This document shows positions 14,306 to 24,392 of a DNA stretch of 37,933 bases, in pieces. The first letter of the stretch is position 1; each line of letters begins with the position of its first letter. The stretch comes from Haloimpatiens lingqiaonensis (GTDB lineage: Bacteria; Bacillota; Clostridia; Clostridiales; Clostridiaceae): the NCBI RefSeq assembly GCF_901447495.1, contig NZ_CABDWS010000027.1:1-37933 (forward strand). Direction: 5' to 3'. The notes under the pieces were generated by a model that was not told the origin of the DNA, made no database searches, and saw only the letters and a list, made by a program, of their open reading frames with translations. Made by a program: the position numbers and the translations under genes.

Positions 14306-15973
14306 GTGAAAAAAGAATCTAGAGATATAAAGAAAATAACAAATGTTGAAGATATAATAGAAGCCCATAAAAGAGCGATAAAATTGGTACCTGTAAATTG
14401 GAATGGCAGAGAATTAAAAATACCTGTTTATTATAGCATGAATGCTGCAATCGCTTATGAAAAGGCCATTGAAGAAACAGAAAGTTATAGAAAATCATTC
14501 TGCACAATGGCTTTGAAAATAATCAACAATAATAAAAAAGTTATTTACCAGGGAGATGACTTCCCTATTCTTGATTTAGACGACATAGAGGGTTTATCAG
14601 ATAATGACTTGCAAAAAGTAGGAGAAGAAATAATAAATAGTTCAGACTATTTAAAAGGATTTGCCGAAGAGGTATCTGAAGAAACAGATGACTTCTTCCA
14701 AAAATTCTATTTGATACATAAAAAAGAAACAGAAAAGTATAGAGAACATATAAAAAAAGTAGCAGAGCAATTAAAGCCTAAATTAGATTTTGCTGACTAC
14801 TATAAAAACTTACTGCCAGGCATAGAGTTAGTATCAAAACTAAGTAGAATAACAGAAACAGTAAGACCTCCTTTGGTTGATATAGCAATATATCAAAACA
14901 TTATAGGCAATTCTGCGTTGACGGAATTGGCGGCTACTGCAAGTAAGATGGGGAATATGATAGGTACATATATGGAAGTTATTAACCCGATACAAAGGAG
15001 TATAAATAAATCGATAATAGAAATGCAGTCTGTATTAGTGCCAACAACGAGTATTATTAATGAAACAATTAAAAACTATTATTCTGAAATAAATGCTATA
15101 AGGGATATATTACAGCCAATCAACATGGAATATGTTAAAACGGCATTAGAAAGTCAAGAAACACTTAGAAATGTCATGAATAGTGGCATTCAGAGCCATA
15201 TGCAAGTACTTGGAGCAGAATTAAACAAAATACTTAACTTCACACATCATGACAAGTTATTTAATTTTGCAAATGTGCAGCAGGATATCATTGGCAATAT
15301 AAGACCGTTTTTATTGGAGACACAGCAAATTCTATTTGCAAGAAAAAATATTAGCGATAATTTAAATAAAAAGGCAAAAACCATGCTCCAATTTGGATGG
15401 TGGTTTATTAGTTCCCTTCCCATAGAAATAATAAACTATATTTATAAAAATAAAGAAACTCTAAAGCAGAAAGATGTAGATAAAATAATATCTGACTATT
15501 ATAAATCTGGTGAATACAAAGAACTTGAAGAGATAATAAAGGAATGGAATGAATTAGGGTATTTTAATAAATGGGAAAAGAAGGTTAAAGATGCTTTCTA
15601 TGCTCATAAATTAGAAATGTATTCCCTATCAGTTCCAGTATGGGCGCTAATGATTGAAGGCATCATTCGGGACTTTATGAGGGGAAATTATGATGTAACG
15701 GCATTTAAATTTGGTATCTTGTATGACAATTTTAAAGAGAAAGCAAAGGAACTAGATGGATTTATTGTTAGTTATGCTTTTAATTGTATGGATTCATTCT
15801 ATGTCAGATTTAATCCCGAAAAACCAGATGGGGTACATGATTTTAGCAGGCACAAAATATTTCATGGACAGGCTGTTAACTATGACACTGAAATAAATTC
15901 ATTAAAATTGATGCTGTATTTAGATGAACTATTTTATATGGCATTGTCTTTGAAAAATCCTATTATTGCATAA
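14306..15973 (+). CDS. large protein with C-terminal HEPN-like domain
   Basis: This is a 555-residue protein. The middle (about 130-330) is predicted helical with heptad-like patterns (ISRITETVRPPLVDI-type and SINKSIIEMQSVL segments). The C-terminal part has GWWFISSLP, then EKKVKDAFYAHKLEMYSLSV with PVWALMIEGIIRDFM, and SRHKIFHG, in which R515 and H520 form the RX4H motif of HEPN ribonucleases; NSLKLMLYLDELF follows. HEPN proteins cleave RNA in many toxin and anti-phage systems. The start is taken as GTG 14306 with AAGGGTGA six bases upstream; ATG 14270 is possible but lacks a site. It ends 190 bases before hsdM. Family assignment is inferred from the motif and the flanking pattern. Confidence 0.7.
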   Translation: MKKESRDIKKITNVEDIIEAHKRAIKLVPVNWNGRELKIPVYYSMNAAIAYEKAIEETESYRKSFCTMALKIINNNKKVIYQGDDFPILDLDDIEGLSDNDLQKVGEEIINSSDYLKGFAEEVSEETDDFFQKFYLIHKKETEKYREHIKKVAEQLKPKLDFADYYKNLLPGIELVSKLSRITETVRPPLVDIAIYQNIIGNSALTELAATASKMGNMIGTYMEVINPIQRSINKSIIEMQSVLVPTTSIINETIKNYYSEINAIRDILQPINMEYVKTALESQETLRNVMNSGIQSHMQVLGAELNKILNFTHHDKLFNFANVQQDIIGNIRPFLLETQQILFARKNISDNLNKKAKTMLQFGWWFISSLPIEIINYIYKNKETLKQKDVDKIISDYYKSGEYKELEEIIKEWNELGYFNKWEKKVKDAFYAHKLEMYSLSVPVWALMIEGIIRDFMRGNYDVTAFKFGILYDNFKEKAKELDGFIVSYAFNCMDSFYVRFNPEKPDGVHDFSRHKIFHGQAVNYDTEINSLKLMLYLDELFYMALSLKNPIIA

Positions 15974-15989
15974 TAAAGGACTAATTATT

Positions 15990-16011
15990 ACATGCCTTTG
16001 GTATGTTTCTT
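15990..16011 (+). terminator. terminator after the HEPN-like gene
   Basis: ACATGCC (15990-15996) pairs with GGTATGT (16000-16006; one G-T pair) around a TTT loop, followed by TTCTTT. It separates the HEPN-like gene from the restriction operon. Confidence 0.55.
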
Positions 16012-16163
16012 TATATACAGTATTGCACTTTATATAAGATGTAATATGCAAAGGAAAACCTAAAAAGATATAGAATATTAAAGTATAGATGATATAATTT
16101 GGTATGAGATACTAATACCTAATTTGATAAGCCCGAATTGAAAAATACATAGGAGTGATAAAT

Positions 16164-18182
16164 TTGATTAATTTTCAAGATAAAATTAACTTTATATGGA
16201 GTATAGCAGAACTTTTAAGAGGTCCTTATAAAAAAGAACAATACGGGGATGTTGTCTTACCTATGGCTGTACTTAGAAGGTTTGACTGTGTTCTTGCAGC
16301 CACTAAAGAGGAAGTACTTAAAAAGTATGAAACATTAAAGAAGTCAGGGCTCCAAAACGTAGACCCTGTTTTAAATAGGATTTCAAATCAGGAATTTAAT
16401 AATACCAGTAAATATGATTTTGAAAAGTTATTAGCAGAGCCAGATAATATCTCAAATAATTTAAGGAATTATATTAATGGTTTTTCTAAGAATGCTAGGG
16501 AAATCATAGAGTATTTTGATTTTGATAAGCAGATTACAAAACTTAATGATAATGACCTGCTTTATCTTGTGATATCTGAATTTAATAAAATAGATTTGCA
16601 TCCCGATGCAGTAAGCAACACAGAAATGGGATACATATTTGAAGAACTGATAAGAAGATTTTCTGAACATGGAGAGGCAGGAGACCACTACACCCCTCGT
16701 GAGGTTATAAGGCTTATGGTAAATATTCTCCTAAACGAAGATAATGAGGAACTGACTCAACCAGGGCTTGTTACAACTGTTTACGACTGCTGTGCAGGGA
16801 CTGGAGGCATGCTTTCGGTTACAGAGCAGCACTTGAAAGAATTAAACCCTGGAATACAAGTAGAATTATTTGGACAGGAGATAAATCCCCAATCCTTTAG
16901 TATCTGCAAATCCGACATGCTTATAAAAGGGCAAAATGCAGATAACATCATCTTAGGAGATAGTTTTACAGAAGATGGCCACAGGGGCACAACCTTTAGG
17001 TATATGCTTACTAATCCCCCCTTTGGCGTGGAATGGAAAAAAGCAGAGAAATTTATTCGTGAAGAATATGAGAAAGATGGGTTTGATGGCAGATTTGGTG
17101 CGGGTCTTCCCAGAATATCTGATGGTTCTCTTTTGTTTTTACAGCACTTAATATCTAAAATGAGGCAAGATGAAAAAGGCAGTCGTATTGCTATTATCTT
17201 TAATGGTTCACCATTATTTACTGGAGATGCAGGTTCAGGAGAATCGGAAATCAGACGCTGGATAATTGAAAATGATATGCTGGAAGGTATTATTGCACTG
17301 CCCGACCAGTTATTTTATAATACGGGCATTTCTACTTATATTTGGATAGTAACCAACCGTAAGAACAGTGACCTAATGAGGGGTCCTGTAAGGACAGGAG
17401 AAATACAATTGGTCAATGCAGTAGATTTCTATCAGAAAATGAGAAAGAGCCTTGGAAACAAGAGAAATGAAATCAATGAGGAACAGATAAAAGAAATTAC
17501 GAGGATATATGGGGATTTTAAAGAAAACGAATACTGCAAGATTTTTGATAATGAAGATTTTGGTTATCAAAAAATAGTAGTGGAGAGACCCTTAAGGCTT
17601 AACTTCCAAGTAACTGAAGAGAGGATTAATAATTTATACAATGAAACGGCTTTTAAGAAACTTGCTGAATCCAGGAAGAAAGGAGCAGCAGGGCTTCAAG
17701 AAATAGAGGAAGGCAAGAAAACTCAAAGACAAATAATAGATACCTTACAAACAATGGATGCTAATGTTCTTTATAAAAATAGGGATACCTTTACCAAGGT
17801 ACTTAAAAAGACTTTTAAAGCAGTAGATATTAATTTGAACAGCCCTCTATTAAAGGCTATATTATCTGCCTTATCTGAAAAGGATGAAACAGCAGACATT
17901 TGTGTAGACAATAAGGGTAATCCAGAACCAGATTCAGACTTAAGAGATACTGAGAATGTACCGTTGAAAGAGGATATTCATGAATACTTTGAACGGGAAG
18001 TAAAACCTCATATTCCTGATGCCTGGATAGACGAAAGTAAGACTAAAATCGGATATGAAATACCGTTTACAAGGCACTTTTATAAATATGAGCCTCTAAG
18101 GCCTTCCGAAGAGATAGCAAAGGAGATTAAGGAACTTGAGGATAGTATTCAGGAGAAGTTGAAGAAGGTGATGGGTGAATGA
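16164..18182 (+). CDS. hsdM: type I restriction enzyme, methyltransferase subunit
   Basis: HsdM transfers a methyl group from S-adenosylmethionine to adenine within the site chosen by HsdS and is also part of the restriction complex. The N-terminal HsdM helical domain (FIWSIAELLRGPYKKEQYGD; VLPMAVLRRFDC) precedes the N6-methylase core with SAM-binding DCCAGTGGM (about 207-215) and catalytic NPPFG (about 284-288). The long C-terminal extension is helical. I place the start at TTG 16164, six bases after AGGAGTG; a GTG at 16155 overlaps that site. The stop overlaps the start of hsdS by four bases, marking a coupled operon. Confidence 0.95.
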   Translation: MINFQDKINFIWSIAELLRGPYKKEQYGDVVLPMAVLRRFDCVLAATKEEVLKKYETLKKSGLQNVDPVLNRISNQEFNNTSKYDFEKLLAEPDNISNNLRNYINGFSKNAREIIEYFDFDKQITKLNDNDLLYLVISEFNKIDLHPDAVSNTEMGYIFEELIRRFSEHGEAGDHYTPREVIRLMVNILLNEDNEELTQPGLVTTVYDCCAGTGGMLSVTEQHLKELNPGIQVELFGQEINPQSFSICKSDMLIKGQNADNIILGDSFTEDGHRGTTFRYMLTNPPFGVEWKKAEKFIREEYEKDGFDGRFGAGLPRISDGSLLFLQHLISKMRQDEKGSRIAIIFNGSPLFTGDAGSGESEIRRWIIENDMLEGIIALPDQLFYNTGISTYIWIVTNRKNSDLMRGPVRTGEIQLVNAVDFYQKMRKSLGNKRNEINEEQIKEITRIYGDFKENEYCKIFDNEDFGYQKIVVERPLRLNFQVTEERINNLYNETAFKKLAESRKKGAAGLQEIEEGKKTQRQIIDTLQTMDANVLYKNRDTFTKVLKKTFKAVDINLNSPLLKAILSALSEKDETADICVDNKGNPEPDSDLRDTENVPLKEDIHEYFEREVKPHIPDAWIDESKTKIGYEIPFTRHFYKYEPLRPSEEIAKEIKELEDSIQEKLKKVMGE

Positions 18183-19501
18183 GTAATTATAGGAGATATG
18201 AGAGGTATAAGGGTTCAGGGGTCGAGTGGATAGGGGAGATACCTGAGGAGTGGGAAGTAAAGCCTCTAAAGAGAGTATTTAAAATTGTCAATGGAGGAAC
18301 ACCTAGCAGTTCAGAAGAAAATTATTGGAATGGAGAAATTGTTTGGATAACACCAAATGATTTAAGTAAATTAACCGAGGTTTATATAAAGGATTCTGAA
18401 AGAAAGATTACTGAAGATGGATTATATAATTGTTCAGCAAAGAAAGTGCCAATGAACAGTATTATTATTTCTACAAGGGCACCAATAGGCTATGTTGCTA
18501 TTGCTGGTGTAGATTTATGTACTAATCAAGGTTGTAAGAGTTTAGTTCCTACTAAAGTAATCAATCACGAGTATTTTTATTATTGGATATATAGTATAAG
18601 TTTTTATTTAAATGCTTTGGGACAAGGGACTACTTTTATGGAATTATCAAATAGCAGTTTGTCGATGGTTGAATTATTGATACCTTCAATGAACGAACAA
18701 AAAGCCATTGCCAATTTTCTTTACGAAAAAACTGCCGAGATAGATGCTTTAATTGCTGATAAAGAAAAAGTAATTGAACTATTACAGGAAAAGCGGCAAG
18801 CGATTATTAGTGAAGCCGTTACTAAAGGACTTAATCCAAATGTTAGGATGAAGGATTCAGGGATTGAGTGGATAGGGGAGATACCGGAGCATTGGGATAT
18901 ACGAAGAATAAAATATTTATCAAATATAAGAAATGTAAAAGCAAGTGATGGTGACAATGATAAAACTTATGTGGGGCTGGAAAGTATTGAGTCGAAAACC
19001 GGAAAGTTATTAACGAATAACAACGATGAACAACAAGCAGTTGGAGAGACAGCGAATATTTTTAGAAAGGGCGATGTATTATTTGGGAAATTAAGACCTT
19101 ATCTGGCCAAATGTATTGTTGCAGATTTTAATGGGAGATGCACATCGGAACTTCTTGTGTTAAGAACTGCTTCTAATATGTTGCCAGAGTACTTATACTT
19201 ATTTATGCTGTCGCCGATATTTATTGATGTAGTTAATTCATCAACATATGGAGCAAAAATGCCACGTGCAAGTTGGGATTTTATTGGCAATTTAAAAGTT
19301 CCTTTGCCTAATATTAAGGAGCAAGAAGAGATTGTTGAATATTTGATTAAACTGACAAATAATATGGATGATTTAATATCTGATATAAGTACACAAATCC
19401 AAAAACTCAAAGAATACCGTCAGTCCCTCATTTCTGAAGCAGTAACAGGTAAAGTTGATGTGAGGGAATTTGAGAATATGAGCGAGGTGATTAATGAATG
19501 A
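18179..19501 (+). CDS. hsdS: type I restriction enzyme, specificity subunit
   Basis: HsdS chooses the bipartite DNA target. Two target-recognition domains are visible (about 1-160 and 215-380), each followed by a long helix: LYEKTAEIDALIADKEKVIELLQ... in the centre and ISTQIQKLKEYRQSLISEAV at the end. Both begin with a repeated block (SGVEWIGEIPEEWEV and SGIEWIGEIPEHWDI). The 440-residue length is normal, so the gene looks intact. It overlaps hsdM and the following DUF262 gene by four bases each (ATGA). Near-identical DNA repeats at 18212-18255 and 18852-18897 could allow domain exchange. Confidence 0.95.
   Translation: MSNYRRYERYKGSGVEWIGEIPEEWEVKPLKRVFKIVNGGTPSSSEENYWNGEIVWITPNDLSKLTEVYIKDSERKITEDGLYNCSAKKVPMNSIIISTRAPIGYVAIAGVDLCTNQGCKSLVPTKVINHEYFYYWIYSISFYLNALGQGTTFMELSNSSLSMVELLIPSMNEQKAIANFLYEKTAEIDALIADKEKVIELLQEKRQAIISEAVTKGLNPNVRMKDSGIEWIGEIPEHWDIRRIKYLSNIRNVKASDGDNDKTYVGLESIESKTGKLLTNNNDEQQAVGETANIFRKGDVLFGKLRPYLAKCIVADFNGRCTSELLVLRTASNMLPEYLYLFMLSPIFIDVVNSSTYGAKMPRASWDFIGNLKVPLPNIKEQEEIVEYLIKLTNNMDDLISDISTQIQKLKEYRQSLISEAVTGKVDVREFENMSEVINE
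18212..18897 (+). repeat. paired 45-bp repeats within hsdS
   Basis: The blocks at 18212-18255 and 18852-18897 share the string GAGTGGATAGGGGAGATACC and much of their flanks. They code the same SG(V/I)EWIGEIPE start of each recognition domain and lie about 640 bases apart. Confidence 0.8.
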
Positions 19502-21333
19502 ATAAGATAACAGCCCATGCGGGGAATATTCGCAATCTGTTAAATAATAAATATACGGTTCAGTATTACCAAAGAGAATATAATTGGGAAACTAAGCAGA
19601 TTGAAGAATTGATAGAAGACTTAACCAACGAGTTTAATGAGTTCTATAAAGATGAGGATAGGCAGATGGATGTAAGGAATTATGGGGATTACTTTTTAGG
19701 TCCCATTATCCTTACAAATGATAATGCAATTATAGATGGACAGCAGAGGTTATCGTCATTAACGTTGCTTCTCATTTACCTAAACAATCTTCAAAAACAG
19801 CAGAATTCTTCGCCTAAAGTAAACATTGATAATCTGATTTACTCTGAAATGTATGGCCAAAAGACCTTTTGTATCAATGTACCTGAAAGGGAAGGATGCT
19901 TAGCATCTCTGTTTGAGACAGGGGATTATGATACTACCAATGAGCAATCAGAAAGTGTTCTTAACCTTTACAATAGGTATAAAGATATTGAACGGATTTT
20001 TCCTGATGAATTAAAAGAAAGTCCTCTTCCAGTATTTATCGAATGGCTAATCGATAATGTATCTTTAGTGCAGATAAGGACTGATTCGGAGCAGGATGCC
20101 CATAAGGTTTTTGTAACCATGAATGATAGGGGACTAAGGCTTACTCCTACGGAAATGTTAAAGGGATACCTTCTTTCGGAGATGGATGATAATACTATCA
20201 GAAATAAAGCAAATGACTTATGGAAAAATAAAGTCATACAGTTAAAAGAAATTGAAAAGGATGGAGACGCAGACTTCATAAAGAACTGGTTAAGGGCTCA
20301 ATATGCAGAAACTATCAGAGAAGGTAAGAAAGAGGCAGAAAATAAAGACTTTGATATTATTGGAACAACATTTCACAAATGGGTTCGGGAAAATAAATCT
20401 ATTGTGGGCTTAAACACCAGCGCAGATTTTGAAAATTTTGTCCTTAAAAATTTCAAAATGTATGCTGATATTTACGTTCGCTTAAAGGAATACTCCCGTA
20501 AGTTTCATAAGGATTATGAGCATGTATTTTATAATGCAGATAGAGGGTTTACGCTGCAGTACCAAATTATATTATCTGCTATAAAAAGTGACGATACACA
20601 GGATGTTATTAATAAGAAAATTAAAATGGTCTCCTGTTTTATTGACCAGTTTATTTCTATCAGGATTTTTAATTTTAAGACGGTAGATTACTCTTCTATT
20701 AAATATACAGTATTCAATATTACAAAAATGATACGGAATAAGGACATACAGGAGTTGGCAGCATTATTAAAAGATTACATAAGTGATATGGGATATACTC
20801 TTGATGGAATTGATGGTTTATATTTAAATCAGTTTACAAGAAGGTATATGCTCCATATTCTCTCGAGAATGACCTATTATTTAGAGGAGCAAAGCGGTAT
20901 CAATAGCAATTTTGCCGATTATGTAAATAGAGAACAAAAAAACCCCTACGATATAGAGCATATTTGGGCTGATGATTACACCCAAGGAAATCATCAAGTT
21001 GATTTTTCAACAGAAGAAGAGTTTAAGGACTTTAGAAATAGATTCGGGGGACTATTAATACTTCCTAAAGATAAAAACAGAAGTTTGCAGGACATGGAAT
21101 ACAGTAAGAAGGTAATCAAGTATGACAGTGAAAACCTATTGGCTCGAACTTTAAATCAGAACTGTTATCAAAATAATCCGTTATTTTTGCGGTTTATGAA
21201 TAATACACAGTTACCTTTTAAACCATATGCTCAATTTAATAAGATAGAATTCATTGAAAGACAATCTCTTTATAAAGAGATATGCAAGAAGATATGGAAT
21301 GCAAATAAAATTGATGTATTAGCAAATAGTTAG
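19498..21333 (+). CDS. GmrSD-like DUF262/DUF1524 nuclease
   Basis: The protein has the DUF262 motifs QREYNW (25-30) and DGQQR (80-84), which form the ParB-like NTP-using domain, and at the C-terminus DUF1524 with the His-Me/HNH site DIEHIWADD (485-493) and RNRFGGLLILPKDKNRSLQD. This architecture is that of GmrSD and related type IV enzymes that cut modified phage DNA, and of SspE-like and BrxU-like proteins. The 611 residues suit a fused S-D enzyme. It starts four bases inside hsdS and is followed 15 bases later by hsdR, so it is co-translated with a type I system. All motif residues seem present. Confidence 0.9.
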   Translation: MNKITAHAGNIRNLLNNKYTVQYYQREYNWETKQIEELIEDLTNEFNEFYKDEDRQMDVRNYGDYFLGPIILTNDNAIIDGQQRLSSLTLLLIYLNNLQKQQNSSPKVNIDNLIYSEMYGQKTFCINVPEREGCLASLFETGDYDTTNEQSESVLNLYNRYKDIERIFPDELKESPLPVFIEWLIDNVSLVQIRTDSEQDAHKVFVTMNDRGLRLTPTEMLKGYLLSEMDDNTIRNKANDLWKNKVIQLKEIEKDGDADFIKNWLRAQYAETIREGKKEAENKDFDIIGTTFHKWVRENKSIVGLNTSADFENFVLKNFKMYADIYVRLKEYSRKFHKDYEHVFYNADRGFTLQYQIILSAIKSDDTQDVINKKIKMVSCFIDQFISIRIFNFKTVDYSSIKYTVFNITKMIRNKDIQELAALLKDYISDMGYTLDGIDGLYLNQFTRRYMLHILSRMTYYLEEQSGINSNFADYVNREQKNPYDIEHIWADDYTQGNHQVDFSTEEEFKDFRNRFGGLLILPKDKNRSLQDMEYSKKVIKYDSENLLARTLNQNCYQNNPLFLRFMNNTQLPFKPYAQFNKIEFIERQSLYKEICKKIWNANKIDVLANS

Positions 21334-21348
21334 TAAGGAGTGAGGAAA

Positions 21349-24336
21349 ATGGCTAGAACTCCAGTGGAACTTACAGAAAAGGGCTTTGAAGAATATGTTG
21401 AAGAACATCTTTTAAAATCTGGATATGTGAAGGGTAATTCTAACGACTATAACAAAGAGTTTGCCTTTGACACAAAAATCCTATTTGACTTCTTAGAGGA
21501 TACTCAGCCCAAGAAAATGGAGCGATTGAAAGAAATCTATAAAGACCAGTATCAATTTAAGGTGTTAAACCGATTAAATCGGGAACTTAATAATCGTGGC
21601 ATGATTGATGTATTAAGGCATGGGATTAAAGACTATGGGGTATACTTAGACCTTGCTTATTTTCAGCCTGCCAGCAAATTAAATGAGAAAACAGTTAAAC
21701 TTTATGAAAAGAATCGCATATCTGTTACTAGACAAGTACGCTACAGCACTAAAAACGAAAACAGCATTGATATGCTTATCTGTATCAATGGACTTCCAGT
21801 TATTGTACTTGAACTTAAAAATCCTTTCACTGGTCAAACTTATGAAGATGCAATAATTCAATTTAAGAAAGATAGAAGCCCCAATGAACTATTATTCCAG
21901 TTTAAGAAAAGAGCCATTGTATTCTTTGCAGTAGATACTCAAGAAGTCTATATGGCTACAAGGCTTTCTGGGGACAAGACTTTCTTCTTACCCTTTAATA
22001 AAGGGTGTGATGGAGGAAAGGGAAATCCTGATAATCCTGATGGACTTAAAACTGCTTACCTTTGGGAAGAGATACTTAGGAAGGATAGCCTGATGGATAT
22101 ATTAAAGAAGTTTGTATTTATAGAGACTGGGGAAAAGAAAGATATAGACGGAAATATCGTAACCTCAGAAACTATCATATTTCCAAGATATCACCAATTG
22201 GATGCAGTAAGAAAAATGGAAGCCGATGCAAAGGAAAAGAGGGTAGGAACAAATTATCTTGTACAGCACAGTGCAGGTTCAGGAAAAACCTACTCTATTT
22301 CTTGGCTTGCCCATAGACTTGCTAACCTTCATGATGATGAGGATAATCCTGTATTTGATTCTGTTATTGTTATTACCGACAGAAGGGTTTTGGACAGGCA
22401 ACTACAGGACAGCATTTATCAATTAGAGCATAAACATGGGGTTGTTGAAAAAATAGATAAAGACTCCAATCAATTGGCCGATGCCATCCAAGGTGGAACG
22501 AGAATTATTATTTCTACCCTGCAAAAATTCCCATTTATTATTGAAAAGGTTGGGGAATTAGAAAATCATAAATATGCAGTAATTATCGATGAAGCCCATT
22601 CCAGCAGTGCAGGAGAGAATATGGCTTCTTTAAGGGAAGTGCTATCAGTAAGTAGTCTTGAAGAAGCAGCAAAACTAGATGAAGAGTTGGAAGGCAAAGA
22701 GTACGACCCAGATGAAGAGATATTAAAGGTCATAAAGAAAAGGGGAAAACAGCCAAATATCAGTTTCTTTGCCTTTACGGCAACGCCTAAAGCAAAGACC
22801 CTTGAGATGTTTGGAACCATAGGTGAAGATGGACTACCCCATCCCTTCCATTTATATTCTATGAGACAGGCAATTGAAGAAGGATTCATACTAGATGTAC
22901 TTCAAAACTATGTTACATATGAAACCTATTTTAAACTGGCAAAGAAAATAGAAGATGACCCTGCTTTTGACAAGGCTAAGGCCACAAAAGCACTTACAAG
23001 ATATGTTAGTCTTCATCCCCATAACATCGCTCAAAAGACTGAAATCATGGTAGAACACTTTAGAAACGTAACTAGACATAAAATAGGGGGAAGAGCCAAG
23101 GCAATGGTTGTGACCAGTTCTAGGCTTCATGCTGTACGCTATAAGCATGCTTTTGATGAATATATCAAAAAGAAAGGCTACAGAGATATGAAAACCTTAG
23201 TAGCCTTTTCAGGAACCGTAAAGGATGATGAAGTAGATTATACTGAAAGTGGTATGAACAAATTTAAGGAGTCTGAACTTCCAGACCGCTTTGCCACTGA
23301 TGAATATCAAGTGCTGTTAGTTGCGGAAAAGTATCAGACAGGCTTTGACCAGCCCCTTTTACATACTATGTATGTAGACAAAAAGTTGTCGGGAGTTAAA
23401 GCAGTACAGACTTTATCAAGGCTTAACAGAACCTGCGGGGGAAAAGATGATACCTTTATCCTCGACTTTGTAAATAAGGCAGAGGATATTCAAGAAGCCT
23501 TCAAACCCTACTATCAGGCAACTATCGTAGAAGAAGTGACAGAGCCCAATCTTCTTTATGATATTGAAACTATGCTAAATGCATCTAGCGTGTATTTAAA
23601 AGAAGAATTGGATAGGTTTATTCATATATACTTTAAGCCAAAGGATAAAAAGACTTCTGGAGACAGGGCAATATTAAACCATTTGATAGATATAGCCGTA
23701 GAAAGGTTTAAAAAGTTGGATGAACAGCATAAAGAGGATTTTAGTAGTCAAGCAACGAAATTCATAAGACTTTATTCCTTCATCCTTCAAATCACGCCTT
23801 TTGAAGATGTGGAACTCCATAAGTTATATGTATACTTAACATATCTACTTAAAAAACTGCCAAAGGAAAAAGGTTCTACTATTCACCTAGCAGATGAAAT
23901 TGCTTTGGAGTATTATGCTGCAAAAAAGACATTTGAAGGGAGTATTTCTCTAACTTCTGATGATGAAAATGTACCAGTTACACCTGTAAAATTTGCAGGA
24001 ACAGGGGTAAAAGAAGAACAGGAAGATTATCTTTCAAGTATTATTCAGCGACTTAATAATCGGTTTGGAACGGATTTTACAAAAGCCGACCAGTTATCTG
24101 TGGAGCAGATTAAAGAGGATTTTGCCGCTGATGAGGATTTGGTTCAAAAGGCTAAAACAAATACTATTGATGATTTTAGGTTTGCTTTTGAGAAAGTTTT
24201 TATCAATAAAGTTATTGATAGGATGGACCAGAACCAATCCTTCTTTACCCGTGTTTTGGATGATGAGCAGTTCAAAAATGCTCTTATGGAGTATATGCTG
24301 GTTGAAACTTATGAGAAGTTAAACAGCAGGGCGTAG
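21349..24336 (+). CDS. hsdR: type I restriction enzyme, endonuclease/translocase subunit
   Basis: HsdR pumps DNA and cuts it far from the target site. The N-terminal PD-(D/E)xK nuclease shows IDMLICINGLPVIVLELKNP with ExK at 155-157. The helicase motor has Walker A AGSGKT (about 309-314), DEAH (about 414-417) and FAFTATP. The C-terminal part is the helical domain that contacts the methylase. The product is 995 residues, a normal length. The start is taken at ATG 21349 after AAGGAGTG, nine residues being dropped compared with an earlier GTG only if that were used. The gene follows the DUF262 gene by 15 bases. Confidence 0.96.
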   Translation: MARTPVELTEKGFEEYVEEHLLKSGYVKGNSNDYNKEFAFDTKILFDFLEDTQPKKMERLKEIYKDQYQFKVLNRLNRELNNRGMIDVLRHGIKDYGVYLDLAYFQPASKLNEKTVKLYEKNRISVTRQVRYSTKNENSIDMLICINGLPVIVLELKNPFTGQTYEDAIIQFKKDRSPNELLFQFKKRAIVFFAVDTQEVYMATRLSGDKTFFLPFNKGCDGGKGNPDNPDGLKTAYLWEEILRKDSLMDILKKFVFIETGEKKDIDGNIVTSETIIFPRYHQLDAVRKMEADAKEKRVGTNYLVQHSAGSGKTYSISWLAHRLANLHDDEDNPVFDSVIVITDRRVLDRQLQDSIYQLEHKHGVVEKIDKDSNQLADAIQGGTRIIISTLQKFPFIIEKVGELENHKYAVIIDEAHSSSAGENMASLREVLSVSSLEEAAKLDEELEGKEYDPDEEILKVIKKRGKQPNISFFAFTATPKAKTLEMFGTIGEDGLPHPFHLYSMRQAIEEGFILDVLQNYVTYETYFKLAKKIEDDPAFDKAKATKALTRYVSLHPHNIAQKTEIMVEHFRNVTRHKIGGRAKAMVVTSSRLHAVRYKHAFDEYIKKKGYRDMKTLVAFSGTVKDDEVDYTESGMNKFKESELPDRFATDEYQVLLVAEKYQTGFDQPLLHTMYVDKKLSGVKAVQTLSRLNRTCGGKDDTFILDFVNKAEDIQEAFKPYYQATIVEEVTEPNLLYDIETMLNASSVYLKEELDRFIHIYFKPKDKKTSGDRAILNHLIDIAVERFKKLDEQHKEDFSSQATKFIRLYSFILQITPFEDVELHKLYVYLTYLLKKLPKEKGSTIHLADEIALEYYAAKKTFEGSISLTSDDENVPVTPVKFAGTGVKEEQEDYLSSIIQRLNNRFGTDFTKADQLSVEQIKEDFAADEDLVQKAKTNTIDDFRFAFEKVFINKVIDRMDQNQSFFTRVLDDEQFKNALMEYMLVETYEKLNSRA

Positions 24337-24392
24337 TTAATTATATTGAGGAAAAACCGTACAAAATTACTTTAATAGATAGGGGCGTGGCT

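Noticed and set aside
16020-16060. TTGCAC and TAATAT before hsdM as a promoter
   Set aside because: Only 13 bases separate the boxes, too short for a normal promoter; no good hsdM promoter was found.
24065-24322. 85-codon plus-strand frame
   Set aside because: It overlaps the 3' end of hsdR in another frame and lacks a ribosome binding site.
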